A DNA stretch of 64,000 bases from Erythrobacter ramosus (GTDB taxonomy: Bacteria; Pseudomonadota; Alphaproteobacteria; Sphingomonadales; Sphingomonadaceae). The stretch is from NCBI RefSeq assembly GCF_009828055.1, contig NZ_WTYB01000001.1, positions 1,069,183-1,133,182 of the forward strand, written 5' to 3'. The notes beneath the pieces were generated by a model. It was not told the origin of the DNA and made no database searches. It was given only the letters and a program-made list of their open reading frames with translations. Of the stretch, positions 1 to 8,821 are shown piece by piece. Positions within the stretch are counted from its first letter, which is position 1; each line of letters begins with the position of its first letter. Position numbers and translations under genes: made by a program.

Positions 1-2
1 AC

Positions 3-530
3 CAACGCGCCGGGCAGATCATTGAGACTGCGCTGGAGCTTGATCCGCTCAACGCCCGCGCGTTCCGGTCGGCGGGTTTCGTCGCCTTGCTGGCGCATGA
101 TTATCCCAAGGTCATCAGCCGGATGGAGCGCGCGCTGGAGCTGAACCCGACCCTCGCCAGTGTCTATTACGCGATGGCGGTCGCGCGGCTGATGCAGGGC
201 GATGCGGCAGGCGCTTTGGCGCTGGCGGGCAAGGAACGCACGCCAATTTTTCGCCTTACTGCCACCGCCGTCGCCGCCGCCAGACTGGGCGATGCGGCGG
301 GATCGGCCAAGGCCTTCGATCAGACCCTCGCCGATTATGGCGATGCCGCGCTCTACCAGCAGGCGCAGATCAAGGCGCAGCAGGGCGACAAGGCGGCGGC
401 GCTGGGGCTGCTGGGCCGCGCGATTTCCGAGGGCGATCCGGGCTTGCTCTGGGCTCCGAATGACCCGCTGCTCGATCCCTTGCGCGGCGAACCCGCGTTC
501 AAGGATTTGCTAATCCGCCTTGGGTCATGA
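3..530 (+). CDS. TPR-repeat protein, C-terminal part (5' end outside window)
   Basis: The reading frame is open from the first bases of the window, so the gene is cut by the window edge. The visible 175 residues contain tandem 34-residue-type TPR helices, for example the pair of A.ELNP/A.ELDP motifs near residues 15 and 45. The end has the pattern NDPLLDPLRGEPAFKDLL, which is typical of the C-terminus of TPR-bearing winged-helix or adenylate-cyclase-like signalling proteins. TPRs are protein-interaction scaffolds; the N-terminal effector domain that would define the job lies outside. The assignment of the parent family is an inference from the C-terminal pattern only. Confidence 0.8.
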   Translation, partial: QRAGQIIETALELDPLNARAFRSAGFVALLAHDYPKVISRMERALELNPTLASVYYAMAVARLMQGDAAGALALAGKERTPIFRLTATAVAAARLGDAAGSAKAFDQTLADYGDAALYQQAQIKAQQGDKAAALGLLGRAISEGDPGLLWAPNDPLLDPLRGEPAFKDLLIRLGS

Positions 531-576
531 TAGTTTCCTGCCCAGCCCACATGGGGGCGGCAAGAGGGGAAATTGT

Positions 577-822
577 ATGAAGAAAATCATGACTGTAGCG
601 GCGTTGGCCGCAGGCGCGCTGGCGCTGTCGGCGTGCGGCGCCAAGAAGGAAGAAGCTCCGGCGGCTGAGCCGACTGCCGAGGAAATGATGGCTCCGGCCA
701 CCGAAACCCCGGCAGCTGACGATGCGGCGGCGGCTGCCGAAGGGCTCGACCCGACCGGCAACCCGATTGGCCCGGGCGCCCCCGCAGAGGCAGCCGGCGA
801 AGCGGAGACCGCAGCCGAGTAA
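577..822 (+). CDS. small Ala/Glu-rich lipoprotein
   Basis: An 81-residue protein. The ATG at 577 was chosen over an upstream in-frame start because AGAGGGGA lies 6 bases before it and because it opens directly on a lipoprotein signal peptide: Lys-Lys at residues 2-3, a hydrophobic stretch, and the lipobox LSAC with Cys19. The mature part is almost entirely Ala, Glu, Pro and Thr, with no recognisable fold, and is probably disordered and acidic in the periplasm. Entericidin-like small lipoproteins have similar N-termini, but the long acidic tail does not match. Function unknown. It lies 46 bases after the TPR gene and may be co-transcribed with it. Confidence 0.75.
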   Translation: MKKIMTVAALAAGALALSACGAKKEEAPAAEPTAEEMMAPATETPAADDAAAAAEGLDPTGNPIGPGAPAEAAGEAETAAE

Positions 823-835
823 TTGAAAGGTGTCC

Positions 836-872
836 CCTTGCGCGAATGTTTCCCGTGAAACAGCGCGCAAGG
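836..872. other. nested palindrome holding a parS-like 16-mer
   Basis: Between two convergent genes, the arms CCTTGCGCG (836-844) and CGCGCAAGG (864-872) enclose TGTTTCCCGTGAAACA at 847-862. The classical ParB-binding parS consensus is TGTTTCACGTGAAACA, so 15 of 16 bases agree, with one change at position 7. The whole structure could also fold as a hairpin terminator shared by the two converging genes, but it lacks a T-run. The parS reading rests on the sequence match alone. Confidence 0.55.
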
Positions 873-878
873 GCGACC

Positions 879-3188
879 CTAACGCCGGCCGGCGGGCGGC
901 AGGACCCTATTAAGCCAGAGCTGCACCTGCGGATGGGCAATCCGGGTGAAGCGGCTTGGCACGCTGGTCCGCCCGCACTTGACCCCGGCGCTCACCACAC
1001 CCAGCAAAGTCGGCACGCCGCCCGCGTCGCCATAGGTGATCAGCGGCCCGCCGCTGTCGCCAAAGCACGCTTGTTCGCCGCGCGCCCCGGCAGCGCAGAG
1101 CACCGCGTCGCGACGCTTGTCGCGGAAGCTGGTGAGGCGGGTGCAGCTGTCCAGATCGCGCAATTCCAGCCGCGCGCCGCGCAATTCTTCGGGCGGGGCG
1201 CCGCCTTCCAGCGCGGTGCGGCCCCAACCATAGGTATAGACCGGCATCCGCGCCCGGATCGTGCGGGCGGTGATGGGCTGCGGGTCGAGCCGGATGCGCG
1301 CGATCGGATAGACCTGCCCGCCCAGTTTCTCGCCCTTGGGATCATATTGCACCAGCGCGACATCGAAAGCGAAGGTCGATGGCTGGAAGTCTGGGTGCGG
1401 GATCACGCGCAGGATGCGGTAGGTGTAACCGTCATCCGCGAGCGGATTGTAGAGCCCGAGGCGGATGCGATGCCCGCCGGTCAGCACCGGCACCCCGCCC
1501 TCATCGGTCAGGCAATGCGCTGCGGTCAGCACCCAGCCGGTGCGGATCACCGCCCCGCCGCATAGTACCCGTTGGGCCGGGGTCAGGCGCTTGCGGCCCA
1601 GTTTCTCGGGCCGCCACAGCAGCGCCTGCCACGGCGCGTCGCCGATGTTGACCGCAAAGCCATCGATCACCGCCGCCACCTGCACGCAGATGGTATCGGT
1701 GTAGATCACGCCGCGAAATTCGACCGTGGTGGTGGTGCAAGCGCGCGCGTTCTCTTCAGCTTCCTTGCGTTGGCGTTCCTCTTCGGAAATTCGTCTTTGC
1801 TCGGCGATTTCCTCTGGGCTGAATTCAGGCGGAGACAGGTCGCCGCCCGCCACCAGTAGCGGCGCGCCGGGATCGGTGCGGATCGCCTTGCGAAGGCCCG
1901 CGCAGCCGCTCGAATAGTCCGCGTCGCACAGGACTTCGTACAGGGCGAGCGCGCGCGTCTGGTCGCCCGGCAGGATCGCGCCGGACCACAGCGCGTCGGC
2001 GAGGTTCACGCAGGCGCTGTTCGATCCCGCCGCGCAGGCTGCGGTGTAGAGCCCATCGATCCGCGCCGGATCGGCGGCGGTCCTGGCTTCGTCGCTGCCA
2101 TTGGTGGCCTGATCGAGCGCCAGATTGCCCGCGGTCTCGCACAGGTTCTGCGCCTCCTCCGCAGTCCCGGCGGTCAGGCACGCCGCGCTGAGCAGTTCGA
2201 TCCCGTGCGGCAGATCCTCGAGTGGGCCGCCTTGCCGGGTGTATTGCTTGCCGATTGCGATGCAGGCGGTGCGTTCGCCAAGGTCGCAGGCCGCGCGCTG
2301 GGCAGGCTCGTCGCGCACGGCCTTGGCGTCTTCGCAATGATACTGCCCGAGTTCGCAGGCGCGGGCATAGAAGGCGACTCCGGCGCTGCGTGCCTCCGGC
2401 CCAATGCCATTGCGCAAGGCCCGTTTGCCGATCTCGGCGCAGACCCATGCGTCGCCCGCCCGGCACCCGAGTGATTGGTATTCGCGGGCGCGCGGCCCGA
2501 AGCGGCCCTCGGCGCCGATCCAATGCCGCGTGGCATCGCTGCAATCCCGGCTCTCGCCCGCACGGCATTGCCGGTCGAGCAGGGCGAGGCCCTCGGCCTG
2601 TTCTTCGGCGCTGCGATCACTGCGCATGAGTTCGGCGGCGAGGGTAGAGCAGCTCGGCGCGCTCCCGCCCGCGCAGGTCGCGCGGCGCAGGGCCAGCGCG
2701 GCGTCGGGGTCGGAGACGCCGGTGACGCCCGCTTCCAGATCATTTGCCTGCGCATCGCAGCCGGAAGCTGAACCCAGCTCGCAGGCGCGTACGAACAGCG
2801 GCGCGGTTTGGCCCCAGTCGCGGCGGTCATCGGCAACGCGCAGCAGCTTGCCCAGCCGGTAGCAGCCTTCCGCCGCCTCGCCCTCGCACGCCTGACGGTA
2901 GAGCAATTCCGCCACGGGGCGGTTCTGCGGACGGCCCTTGCCGGTCTCGAAAGCGGTGCCAAGTGCGGTGCAGCCGGTCAGGTCTCCGGCATCGCAAGCG
3001 GCGGCGAAACTGTCAGCCACTTGGGCTTCGCGGGTGAGGGTTTCGGGCGACTTGCCGGTATAGGCGCGTTCGAACCCGGTGGGCGGATAGAGGCGCGGGA
3101 TCGGCGCATCTTGGGCTGCGACGGGTGAGGCCGCTGCAAGCAATCCGGTCAATATCGCGCCCCACAGCGCCGCGAGAGATTTGCGCAT
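879..3188 (-). CDS. secreted Sel1-repeat protein with C-terminal trypsin-like protease domain
   Basis: A 769-residue protein. Residues 1-25 are a signal peptide ending ASPVAA before QDA, so it is exported. Residues ~45-430 consist of Cys-rich Sel1-like repeats (recurring A..L...AC..G...GC), which are TPR-related interaction modules. A short charged segment (EEIAEQRRISEEERQRKEAEE, ~455-475) precedes a chymotrypsin-fold domain from ~505 to the end. The catalytic triad is visible: His558 in TAAHC, Asp609 in FDVAL and Ser712 in GDSGGP. Paired Cys residues would fit disulfides in the periplasm. The gene is divergent from the SLOG-like gene, their 5' ends nearly touching. Substrate unknown; envelope protein quality control or processing is a guess. 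Confidence 0.88.
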   Translation of the reverse strand: MRKSLAALWGAILTGLLAAASPVAAQDAPIPRLYPPTGFERAYTGKSPETLTREAQVADSFAAACDAGDLTGCTALGTAFETGKGRPQNRPVAELLYRQACEGEAAEGCYRLGKLLRVADDRRDWGQTAPLFVRACELGSASGCDAQANDLEAGVTGVSDPDAALALRRATCAGGSAPSCSTLAAELMRSDRSAEEQAEGLALLDRQCRAGESRDCSDATRHWIGAEGRFGPRAREYQSLGCRAGDAWVCAEIGKRALRNGIGPEARSAGVAFYARACELGQYHCEDAKAVRDEPAQRAACDLGERTACIAIGKQYTRQGGPLEDLPHGIELLSAACLTAGTAEEAQNLCETAGNLALDQATNGSDEARTAADPARIDGLYTAACAAGSNSACVNLADALWSGAILPGDQTRALALYEVLCDADYSSGCAGLRKAIRTDPGAPLLVAGGDLSPPEFSPEEIAEQRRISEEERQRKEAEENARACTTTTVEFRGVIYTDTICVQVAAVIDGFAVNIGDAPWQALLWRPEKLGRKRLTPAQRVLCGGAVIRTGWVLTAAHCLTDEGGVPVLTGGHRIRLGLYNPLADDGYTYRILRVIPHPDFQPSTFAFDVALVQYDPKGEKLGGQVYPIARIRLDPQPITARTIRARMPVYTYGWGRTALEGGAPPEELRGARLELRDLDSCTRLTSFRDKRRDAVLCAAGARGEQACFGDSGGPLITYGDAGGVPTLLGVVSAGVKCGRTSVPSRFTRIAHPQVQLWLNRVLPPAGRR

Positions 3189-3336
3189 CGAAAAGCTCCC
3201 CCAAGCTTTCGCAAATACTGCGCTTTTCCCGAAGGATCGTCAAACCTTCCGTATCGGCGCTTGTAAGCGGGCAGGGCGTGCGATTAAGCACGTTGCCAAG
3301 CCTGCGGCTGCGCGCGGGCGGGAGACGCCGCGCCTC

Positions 3337-5298
3337 ATGCCTTCCCATCTGCCCGCCCGGATTCATGACAGCTGGCAGCCGCATCTGGCGCTGGGCATTA
3401 CGGGTCACCGCGCCTCCAACCCTTCGTACCGCGCCCATGCGGCGGCGATTGCGGCTGCGCTCGCCGCGCTGTTCGCCCGGATCGAGGCGATTGCCGACAG
3501 CTTGCCGGGGGCGCACGGGGCGGTGCGGCTCCACAGCCTGATGGTCGACGGTACGGATCAGGTCGCCGCGGAGCTCGCACTGGCGCAGGGCTGGGAGCTC
3601 GCGGTGCCAATGCCGTTCGGCGCCGGGCTCAATTCCGCGATCAACGCCCACCCTGAAACACTGGCTGATGCCGACGCGCTGCTGGCGGGCGGCATGGCGA
3701 GCGATCCTGCGGTCGAGGCCAAGGCCGCCGCGATCCGCGCTGTCACCGCGCGCGCCTGCCTGTTCGAACTGGCCGACCGCGATGCCGAGGTGGAAGCGCT
3801 GTGGCGCGCCGTCATCGCCGACCCGGAGGACCGCGCCGCCGCGCGCAGCTTTGAGGCACTGGCGTCGGACAATGTCGCGCTGGCCGGGCGGGTGATGATC
3901 GAGCGCACCGATCTCGTCATCGCGGTGTGGGACGGCAAGGTCGCCAATCTACCCGGCGGGACGGGGCATACGGTCGTCGCCGCGCTCCAGATGGGGACGC
4001 CGGTGCTGCTGATCGACCCCGCCGCGCCCGAGGCTTGGCGCATCCTCACCCGGCCCGAGGAACTGGCCCAGCCCGATTGCGACGGGGAGCCCGATTGTAC
4101 GCGGCTGGAAGCGATCATCCGCGCCGCCGTGGTGGTGGAGGACTGGAGCCCGGCCAGCCTCGCCAAGGAACAATGGCGCCCGCACAGCTCGCGCGCATTC
4201 GGCCTCTATCGCCGGGTTGAGCGGATGTTCGGCGGCGGAGGCAGCCCGTTCGCCTCGCTGAAGACCGCCTATGAAGCGCCCGGCGCAATCGCCGCTGGTA
4301 GCGGTGCAGGCGTGATGGCCGCGGCGCAGGCCATGCCGGGCGGTGATGCCCAAGTGACGCGCCAGCTGGCCGAGGATGTGCTGCCGCTGTTCGCTTGGTC
4401 CGATGGCATCGCGAGCCGCCTCGCCGATGCCTATCGCAGCGGGATGACGGTCAATTTCGTGCTCGCCGCGTTGGCGGTGATGATCGGGATCGCTTTTCTG
4501 CCCACCGGGATGGGCGATATCAAATGGGCCTTTGCGCTGGTCGAGCTGCTGCTGCTGGGCGGGATTCTGGTGATGACCGCGGCGGGATCGCGGCTCGGCT
4601 GGCACCGGCGCTGGTTCGCGATGCGGCGCGTGGCCGAATATCTGCGCCATGCCCCCGCGCTGCTGCTGCTGGGCGTCGCACGGCCGACGGGGCGCTGGGC
4701 GCGCAGCGGTGACGGCGCGGAATGGCCCGAACACTTCGCCCGCCATGCCCTGCGCGATGTCGGCCTGCCGCAGGTTCAGGTGACGCGCGACTATCTGCGC
4801 GCGGGGCTGACCGGTGTCGTCCTGCCGCATGTCACCGGGCAGGCCAGCTATCACGAAGCCAAGGCCCACCGGCTGGAGCGGGTGCACCACCGGCTCGACA
4901 CAGCAGCCGAGACCTGCTTCGCGCTCGCGGTCGCCTCAGTCATGGCCTATCTGGCGCTGAAAGGCGCGGGCCTTGCCGGTCTTGTGCCCAAGCACCTGGC
5001 AGCGGATTGGTCGCCGTTCTTCACCTTCTGCGGCGTGGCCTTCCCGACGCTGGGCGCGAACCTTGCCGGGATCCGTTACTTCGGCGATTTCGAACGCTTC
5101 GCTGCGATCTCGCAAGTGGCGGCGGAGAAGCTGCGCGAGATCGAGGCGCGGATCGGCCTGCTGCTGTCAGGCGCGCCCGCCGCCCTGACCTATGGCGCGA
5201 CGGCCGACCTAATCCATGCGCTGGATGAGGCCGTGGTCGAGGAAATCGCCAGCTGGCAATCTGTTTTCGGCGCCAAGCATCTGGCGCTACCGGCTTAG
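3337..5298 (+). CDS. SLOG-like domain protein with C-terminal membrane helices (SLATT-like)
   Basis: The ATG at 3337 begins MPSHLPARI; the frame extends upstream to 3181, but that stretch overlaps the divergent gene and is low-complexity. The 653-residue product has a Rossmann-like N-terminal half: LALGITGHR (~14-22), VDGTDQVAAELAL, then IAVWDGK and GGTGHTVVAALQMGTPVLLID (~193-225), a glycine loop and strand pattern typical of SLOG/LOG-type nucleotide-binding domains. Two hydrophobic hairpins follow (~370-420 and ~525-575), with amphipathic segments between and after. SLOG plus SLATT-type 2TM modules are predicted nucleotide-sensing, membrane-active conflict effectors in comparative work by others. 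Assignment to that class is my inference; a housekeeping membrane sensor is the alternative. Confidence 0.6.
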   Translation: MPSHLPARIHDSWQPHLALGITGHRASNPSYRAHAAAIAAALAALFARIEAIADSLPGAHGAVRLHSLMVDGTDQVAAELALAQGWELAVPMPFGAGLNSAINAHPETLADADALLAGGMASDPAVEAKAAAIRAVTARACLFELADRDAEVEALWRAVIADPEDRAAARSFEALASDNVALAGRVMIERTDLVIAVWDGKVANLPGGTGHTVVAALQMGTPVLLIDPAAPEAWRILTRPEELAQPDCDGEPDCTRLEAIIRAAVVVEDWSPASLAKEQWRPHSSRAFGLYRRVERMFGGGGSPFASLKTAYEAPGAIAAGSGAGVMAAAQAMPGGDAQVTRQLAEDVLPLFAWSDGIASRLADAYRSGMTVNFVLAALAVMIGIAFLPTGMGDIKWAFALVELLLLGGILVMTAAGSRLGWHRRWFAMRRVAEYLRHAPALLLLGVARPTGRWARSGDGAEWPEHFARHALRDVGLPQVQVTRDYLRAGLTGVVLPHVTGQASYHEAKAHRLERVHHRLDTAAETCFALAVASVMAYLALKGAGLAGLVPKHLAADWSPFFTFCGVAFPTLGANLAGIRYFGDFERFAAISQVAAEKLREIEARIGLLLSGAPAALTYGATADLIHALDEAVVEEIASWQSVFGAKHLALPA

Positions 5299-5318
5299 GC
5301 GCGCCTCGCCGAACGGCA

Positions 5319-6152
5319 TCATACCAGCCCGATCCTCTGGCCGAACCGGCCCGCTGCGGCGCGCAGCCAGGGGGCGCTGGGCCGCGCGACCGGATCATAG
5401 GCGGGCAGGCCGACGCGGCGCATCAGCGGGTTGAGGCTTAAAGCATCGGCAATCGCGCGGCTCTTGCGGCATTGCCATGTCACCGACAGCGAGATTGAGG
5501 GCTTGTAACCGGCATGGATCCAATGCGGCGCGGCATAGGGCACAAACAGCGCGTCGCCCCGCGCAAGCAGATGCTTTTCGCCCAGCGCGGCGTAATCATG
5601 CTTCCATTCGAGCACGTTCTCGCCCGTACGGTGATAGGCCTCGCGCCGCGCCAGATCGAGGAAAGGCGGGGCGGGCGGATAGGCGGCGAGCACCTTGTCC
5701 CCGGCAATCTGGAACAGGATGCTGTGTTCGGCATCAAAGTGGAAAGGGGTGTAGGCGCCGGGCGCGCAGATGAACACGAAGCCCTTGATGTCGCGCACCG
5801 CCTCGGTCGCTGAGCCGATGATGGGGGCAATCTCCGCCAGCAGCCGTTCGAGCAACGCGCGATAGGCGGGCAATTGCTCAATATAACGTAGCATGATCCA
5901 TCCCGAGGACGCACCGCCTGCGGCAATTGCGTTAGCTAGGTGAGCGTCACTGTCCAGCACGCGAAAAGCCTCGCCATTGCTGGCATTGTGGACGCGCCGT
6001 TCGACATGCTGGCGCGGCAGCGCGCGTGCGGCTGCGGCCAGCGCGTCATAGCCGAGCAGACCCTCGGCAGCGAGATGGTGGCGCAATCGTCCCGGGCTGC
6101 GCGGATAGCGCTCCCGCAGATGGGACAAGGAGGTGGGGTCAATCAGCGACAT
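5319..6152 (-). CDS. JmjC/cupin-8-like 2-oxoglutarate and Fe(II)-dependent oxygenase
   Basis: A 277-residue protein. The double-stranded beta-helix metal site is visible as HFD (His138, Asp140, in TPFHFDAEH) with a distal His in PHWIHAG (His210 or His213), matching the HxD...H triad of Fe(II)/2-oxoglutarate oxygenases. The cupin-8/JmjC class usually hydroxylates protein or nucleic-acid side chains. The last ~50 residues (CRKSRAIADALSLNPLMRRVG) look like a separate helical tail, seen in related proteins sometimes labelled transcriptional regulators. It converges on the SLOG-like gene with a 20-base gap. Substrate cannot be told from sequence. Confidence 0.75.
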   Translation of the reverse strand: MSLIDPTSLSHLRERYPRSPGRLRHHLAAEGLLGYDALAAAARALPRQHVERRVHNASNGEAFRVLDSDAHLANAIAAGGASSGWIMLRYIEQLPAYRALLERLLAEIAPIIGSATEAVRDIKGFVFICAPGAYTPFHFDAEHSILFQIAGDKVLAAYPPAPPFLDLARREAYHRTGENVLEWKHDYAALGEKHLLARGDALFVPYAAPHWIHAGYKPSISLSVTWQCRKSRAIADALSLNPLMRRVGLPAYDPVARPSAPWLRAAAGRFGQRIGLV

Positions 6153-6258
6153 GAATGCGGCCCTGTCAGAGAAATCCCGGCTTAATAACAGGGATTTACC
6201 CGGATTCAGTGAAGGCCTCGTTAACGCAAAACGCCACCCCGCATGACGAGCGGGCGGA

Positions 6259-8094
6259 TCAGTAGCCGCTGGCTTGCCCGTCCTTTCGCATCTCGGTCGC
6301 GCCGGTATAGACGCCGCTCACCGGATCGCGCACGATCGCCTGATAGCCGCCAAACGGGATGCCAGTTCCCTCCACTTCGACCCTGTGGCCCATCGCCCGC
6401 AAAGCCTCGACCGTCGCGGCTGGAATGCCGGGTTCGAGTTGGAGCACGCCGAGCATATCGACCGGCGCGGTGTCGGCGGGGCTGCCCGCCAGCGCATCGG
6501 TCGGCTGGCGGCCACCGTCGTGGTGGAGGCGCGCCGCGTCGCCCGCTTCTTGCAGATTCATCCCGTAATCGACGAGGTTGATCAGCACCTGCACATGGCC
6601 CTGCGGCTGCATCCCGCCGCCCATCAGCCCGAAGCTCATCCACGGCTTGCCGTCCTTGCGGATGAAGGCCGGGATGATCGTCTGGAACGGACGCTTGGCG
6701 GGGGCATAGGCATTGGGGTGCGCCGGATCGAGGCTGTAAAGCTCGCCCCGATCCTGGAACATGAAGCCGAGCCCGTCGGCCACCAGCCCGCCGCCCATGC
6801 CGCGATAGTTTGACTGGATGAGGCTCACCATCATCCCGTTCTTGTCGGCGACGGTGAGGTAGGTGGTGTCGCCCGGCCCCTCCAGCTTCGGCGCGATCAG
6901 CGCGCCGGGGGTGAAGGCGGCGGTGGCCTTTGCCGGGTCGATCAGGGCGAAGCGTTGCTTGCCGTATTCGTCTGAGAGCAGTTCTGCGGGCGCTCGGGCG
7001 AAATCGGGGTCGGCATAGAAGCGCGCGGCGTCTTCGAAGGCGAGGCGTTTGGCTTCGGTGATGTAGTGGATCACCTCGGGGCTGCCGCGCTCCCATTGGC
7101 TGAGGTCGACATTCTTCAGAATGTTGACCATCTGGAGCGCCGCGAAACCTTGCGAGTTCGGCGGCAGCTCGCACAACTCGTAACTCTTGCGGTATTCCAC
7201 GCAGGCGACATCGACCCACTCACTGTCATGCGCCGCGAAATCGGCGAGGGAGAATGCGCTGCCCTGCCGCCGGAGGTAATCGACCATCGTGCGCGCGGTT
7301 GCGCCCGCGTAGAATTCGTCGCGGCCATTCTTGGCGATCCGATCCAGCGTGTTCGCCAGATCGAGGTTGCGGAACATCTCACCAGGGCGCGGCGCGCGAC
7401 CATCTTTGAAATAGGTTGCGCGGGCATTGGCGAAGTCGAACGGGGTGGTGGCGCGCTGACGCTCGTAGTTCTTCAGCCCGCGGTCCATATACATCGCGAT
7501 CACCGGGGCGACCGGGTGGCCTTCGCGGGCGTAGCGGATCGTCGGCGCGAGGACGTCTGCCATCGGCAGCTTGCCGAAGCGCGCGTGGAGATCGAACCAC
7601 GCATCCACCGTGCCGGGGATGGTGATGGGCAGCACGCCCACGGGGGGCAGGCTGGTCGCGCCGGCGGGCAGCTTGGCCTTGAGTTGCTCCAGCGTCTGGC
7701 CGCTGGGCGAGCGGCCCGAGCCGTTGATGCCGACAAGCTGGCCGGTTTTGGGATCATGGACAATCGCGAACAGATCGCCGCCGATGCCGTTGCCGGTCGG
7801 CTCCATCAAGCCGAGCGCCGCATTGGCGGCAATCGCCGCATCGACCGCAGATCCGCCCGCTTTCAGAATATCGAGCGCGATCTGGGTGGCGAGCGGGTGG
7901 GCGGTGGCGGCCATGCCGTTGGGGGCGATCACCGGACTGCGGCTCCATTGCGCCCCCACCGGCCGCGCGCCGGGGCCGATCCCGGCGGTCGCCTCGGGCG
8001 TGCTGGTAGCGGGGTTGGCAGGTGCATCCTCGGCCAAAACGGGGGCTGCGAGAAGGGCGGTTGCGGTGAGCAGCAGGGGTGCGAGTTTGATCAT
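6259..8094 (-). CDS. ggt: gamma-glutamyltransferase
   Basis: A 611-residue secreted protein that cleaves the gamma-glutamyl bond of glutathione and related compounds in the periplasm. The ATG at 8094 opens on a signal peptide (MIKLAPLLLTATALLAAPVLAED); longer in-frame starts run through the neighbouring gene and were rejected. Family marks: the AATAHPLATQIALDIL and GGSAVDAAIAANAALGLMEP region near the mature N-terminus, and the autoprocessing site GDTTYLTVADKNG, where Thr410 should become the N-terminal nucleophile of the small subunit. The later GGGMQPQGHVQVL motif contributes to the substrate pocket. Length fits the family. Confidence 0.93.
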   Translation of the reverse strand: MIKLAPLLLTATALLAAPVLAEDAPANPATSTPEATAGIGPGARPVGAQWSRSPVIAPNGMAATAHPLATQIALDILKAGGSAVDAAIAANAALGLMEPTGNGIGGDLFAIVHDPKTGQLVGINGSGRSPSGQTLEQLKAKLPAGATSLPPVGVLPITIPGTVDAWFDLHARFGKLPMADVLAPTIRYAREGHPVAPVIAMYMDRGLKNYERQRATTPFDFANARATYFKDGRAPRPGEMFRNLDLANTLDRIAKNGRDEFYAGATARTMVDYLRRQGSAFSLADFAAHDSEWVDVACVEYRKSYELCELPPNSQGFAALQMVNILKNVDLSQWERGSPEVIHYITEAKRLAFEDAARFYADPDFARAPAELLSDEYGKQRFALIDPAKATAAFTPGALIAPKLEGPGDTTYLTVADKNGMMVSLIQSNYRGMGGGLVADGLGFMFQDRGELYSLDPAHPNAYAPAKRPFQTIIPAFIRKDGKPWMSFGLMGGGMQPQGHVQVLINLVDYGMNLQEAGDAARLHHDGGRQPTDALAGSPADTAPVDMLGVLQLEPGIPAATVEALRAMGHRVEVEGTGIPFGGYQAIVRDPVSGVYTGATEMRKDGQASGY

Positions 8095-8141
8095 GGGGCC
8101 GCACCCTAAGCCGCTCGTCGCTTCGCGCAAGGCCGTGTCGC

Positions 8142-8678
8142 TCAACCCAGCAGCATCACGTTCATCAGGCGCCCGGGCACCGCGAAGGCGGCAATGCCGG
8201 GGATCATCAGCGCGGTGAGGTAGGTGCGCACCAAATGGGCCTTGTGCGCCTTGATGTCCCCCTTGCGCGCCGTCGACATCACCTTCCAGGCGGCATGGAA
8301 GGTGAGCGGTACGAACAGGTGAATCCAGCTGAAAGTGCCGCTTGTCTGGATGAAGATCGCGGTGGTGGCGGTGATCAGCATCAACACTAACCAGACCTTG
8401 CCCAGCTGCTTGTGCATCGGCGTGCCCTTCTTCGCGAGCATCAGCCAGCCGCCGAGCGGGATCGTTGGCAGCACGGCGGCGACGTGGAGGATGATCGGCA
8501 GCTTGGCATAGGCCTCGATCCCCTCGACCATGCCGAGCGCCGCTTTCCCCAGTGACACCACCACGGCAAAGCACATGGTGAAGCACGACAGGCTGATGGC
8601 GGTGCGGGCGACGGGGCCGATGTCGAAGCTGGCGTAAGCGGGACGGCGGGCGGCGAAGGGCAGGCTGATGGTGGTCAT
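8142..8678 (-). CDS. DUF2306-family membrane protein
   Basis: A 178-residue integral membrane protein. The ATG at 8678 has AGGAGACC just upstream. At least four hydrophobic segments are visible (~25-50, 62-80, 92-112, 120-140, with a last one near 155-175). Conserved-looking His residues lie at the ends of helices (LHVAAVLPTIPLGG, MHKQLGK, FHAAWK, KAHKAHL), the usual DUF2306 pattern, which resembles cytochrome-b561-like heme-binding helices. Function unproven. It is divergent from the LytTR regulator with a spacer of ~140 bases, a pairing that suggests the regulator controls it or senses through it. Confidence 0.75.
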   Translation of the reverse strand: MTTISLPFAARRPAYASFDIGPVARTAISLSCFTMCFAVVVSLGKAALGMVEGIEAYAKLPIILHVAAVLPTIPLGGWLMLAKKGTPMHKQLGKVWLVLMLITATTAIFIQTSGTFSWIHLFVPLTFHAAWKVMSTARKGDIKAHKAHLVRTYLTALMIPGIAAFAVPGRLMNVMLLG

Positions 8679-8821
8679 GGCGGGTCTCCTAAAGGGCTCA
8701 AGGTGATTGCTGAGGTCAGGATGCCGCCGGGCCATTCGCGGGCAATCGACCTTGCGCCAATCGCGCGTGCTGTGCGCGAAATGGCCGGGAAGCCGGAGCT
8801 TTGCCACTTTACGAAGCGCGA

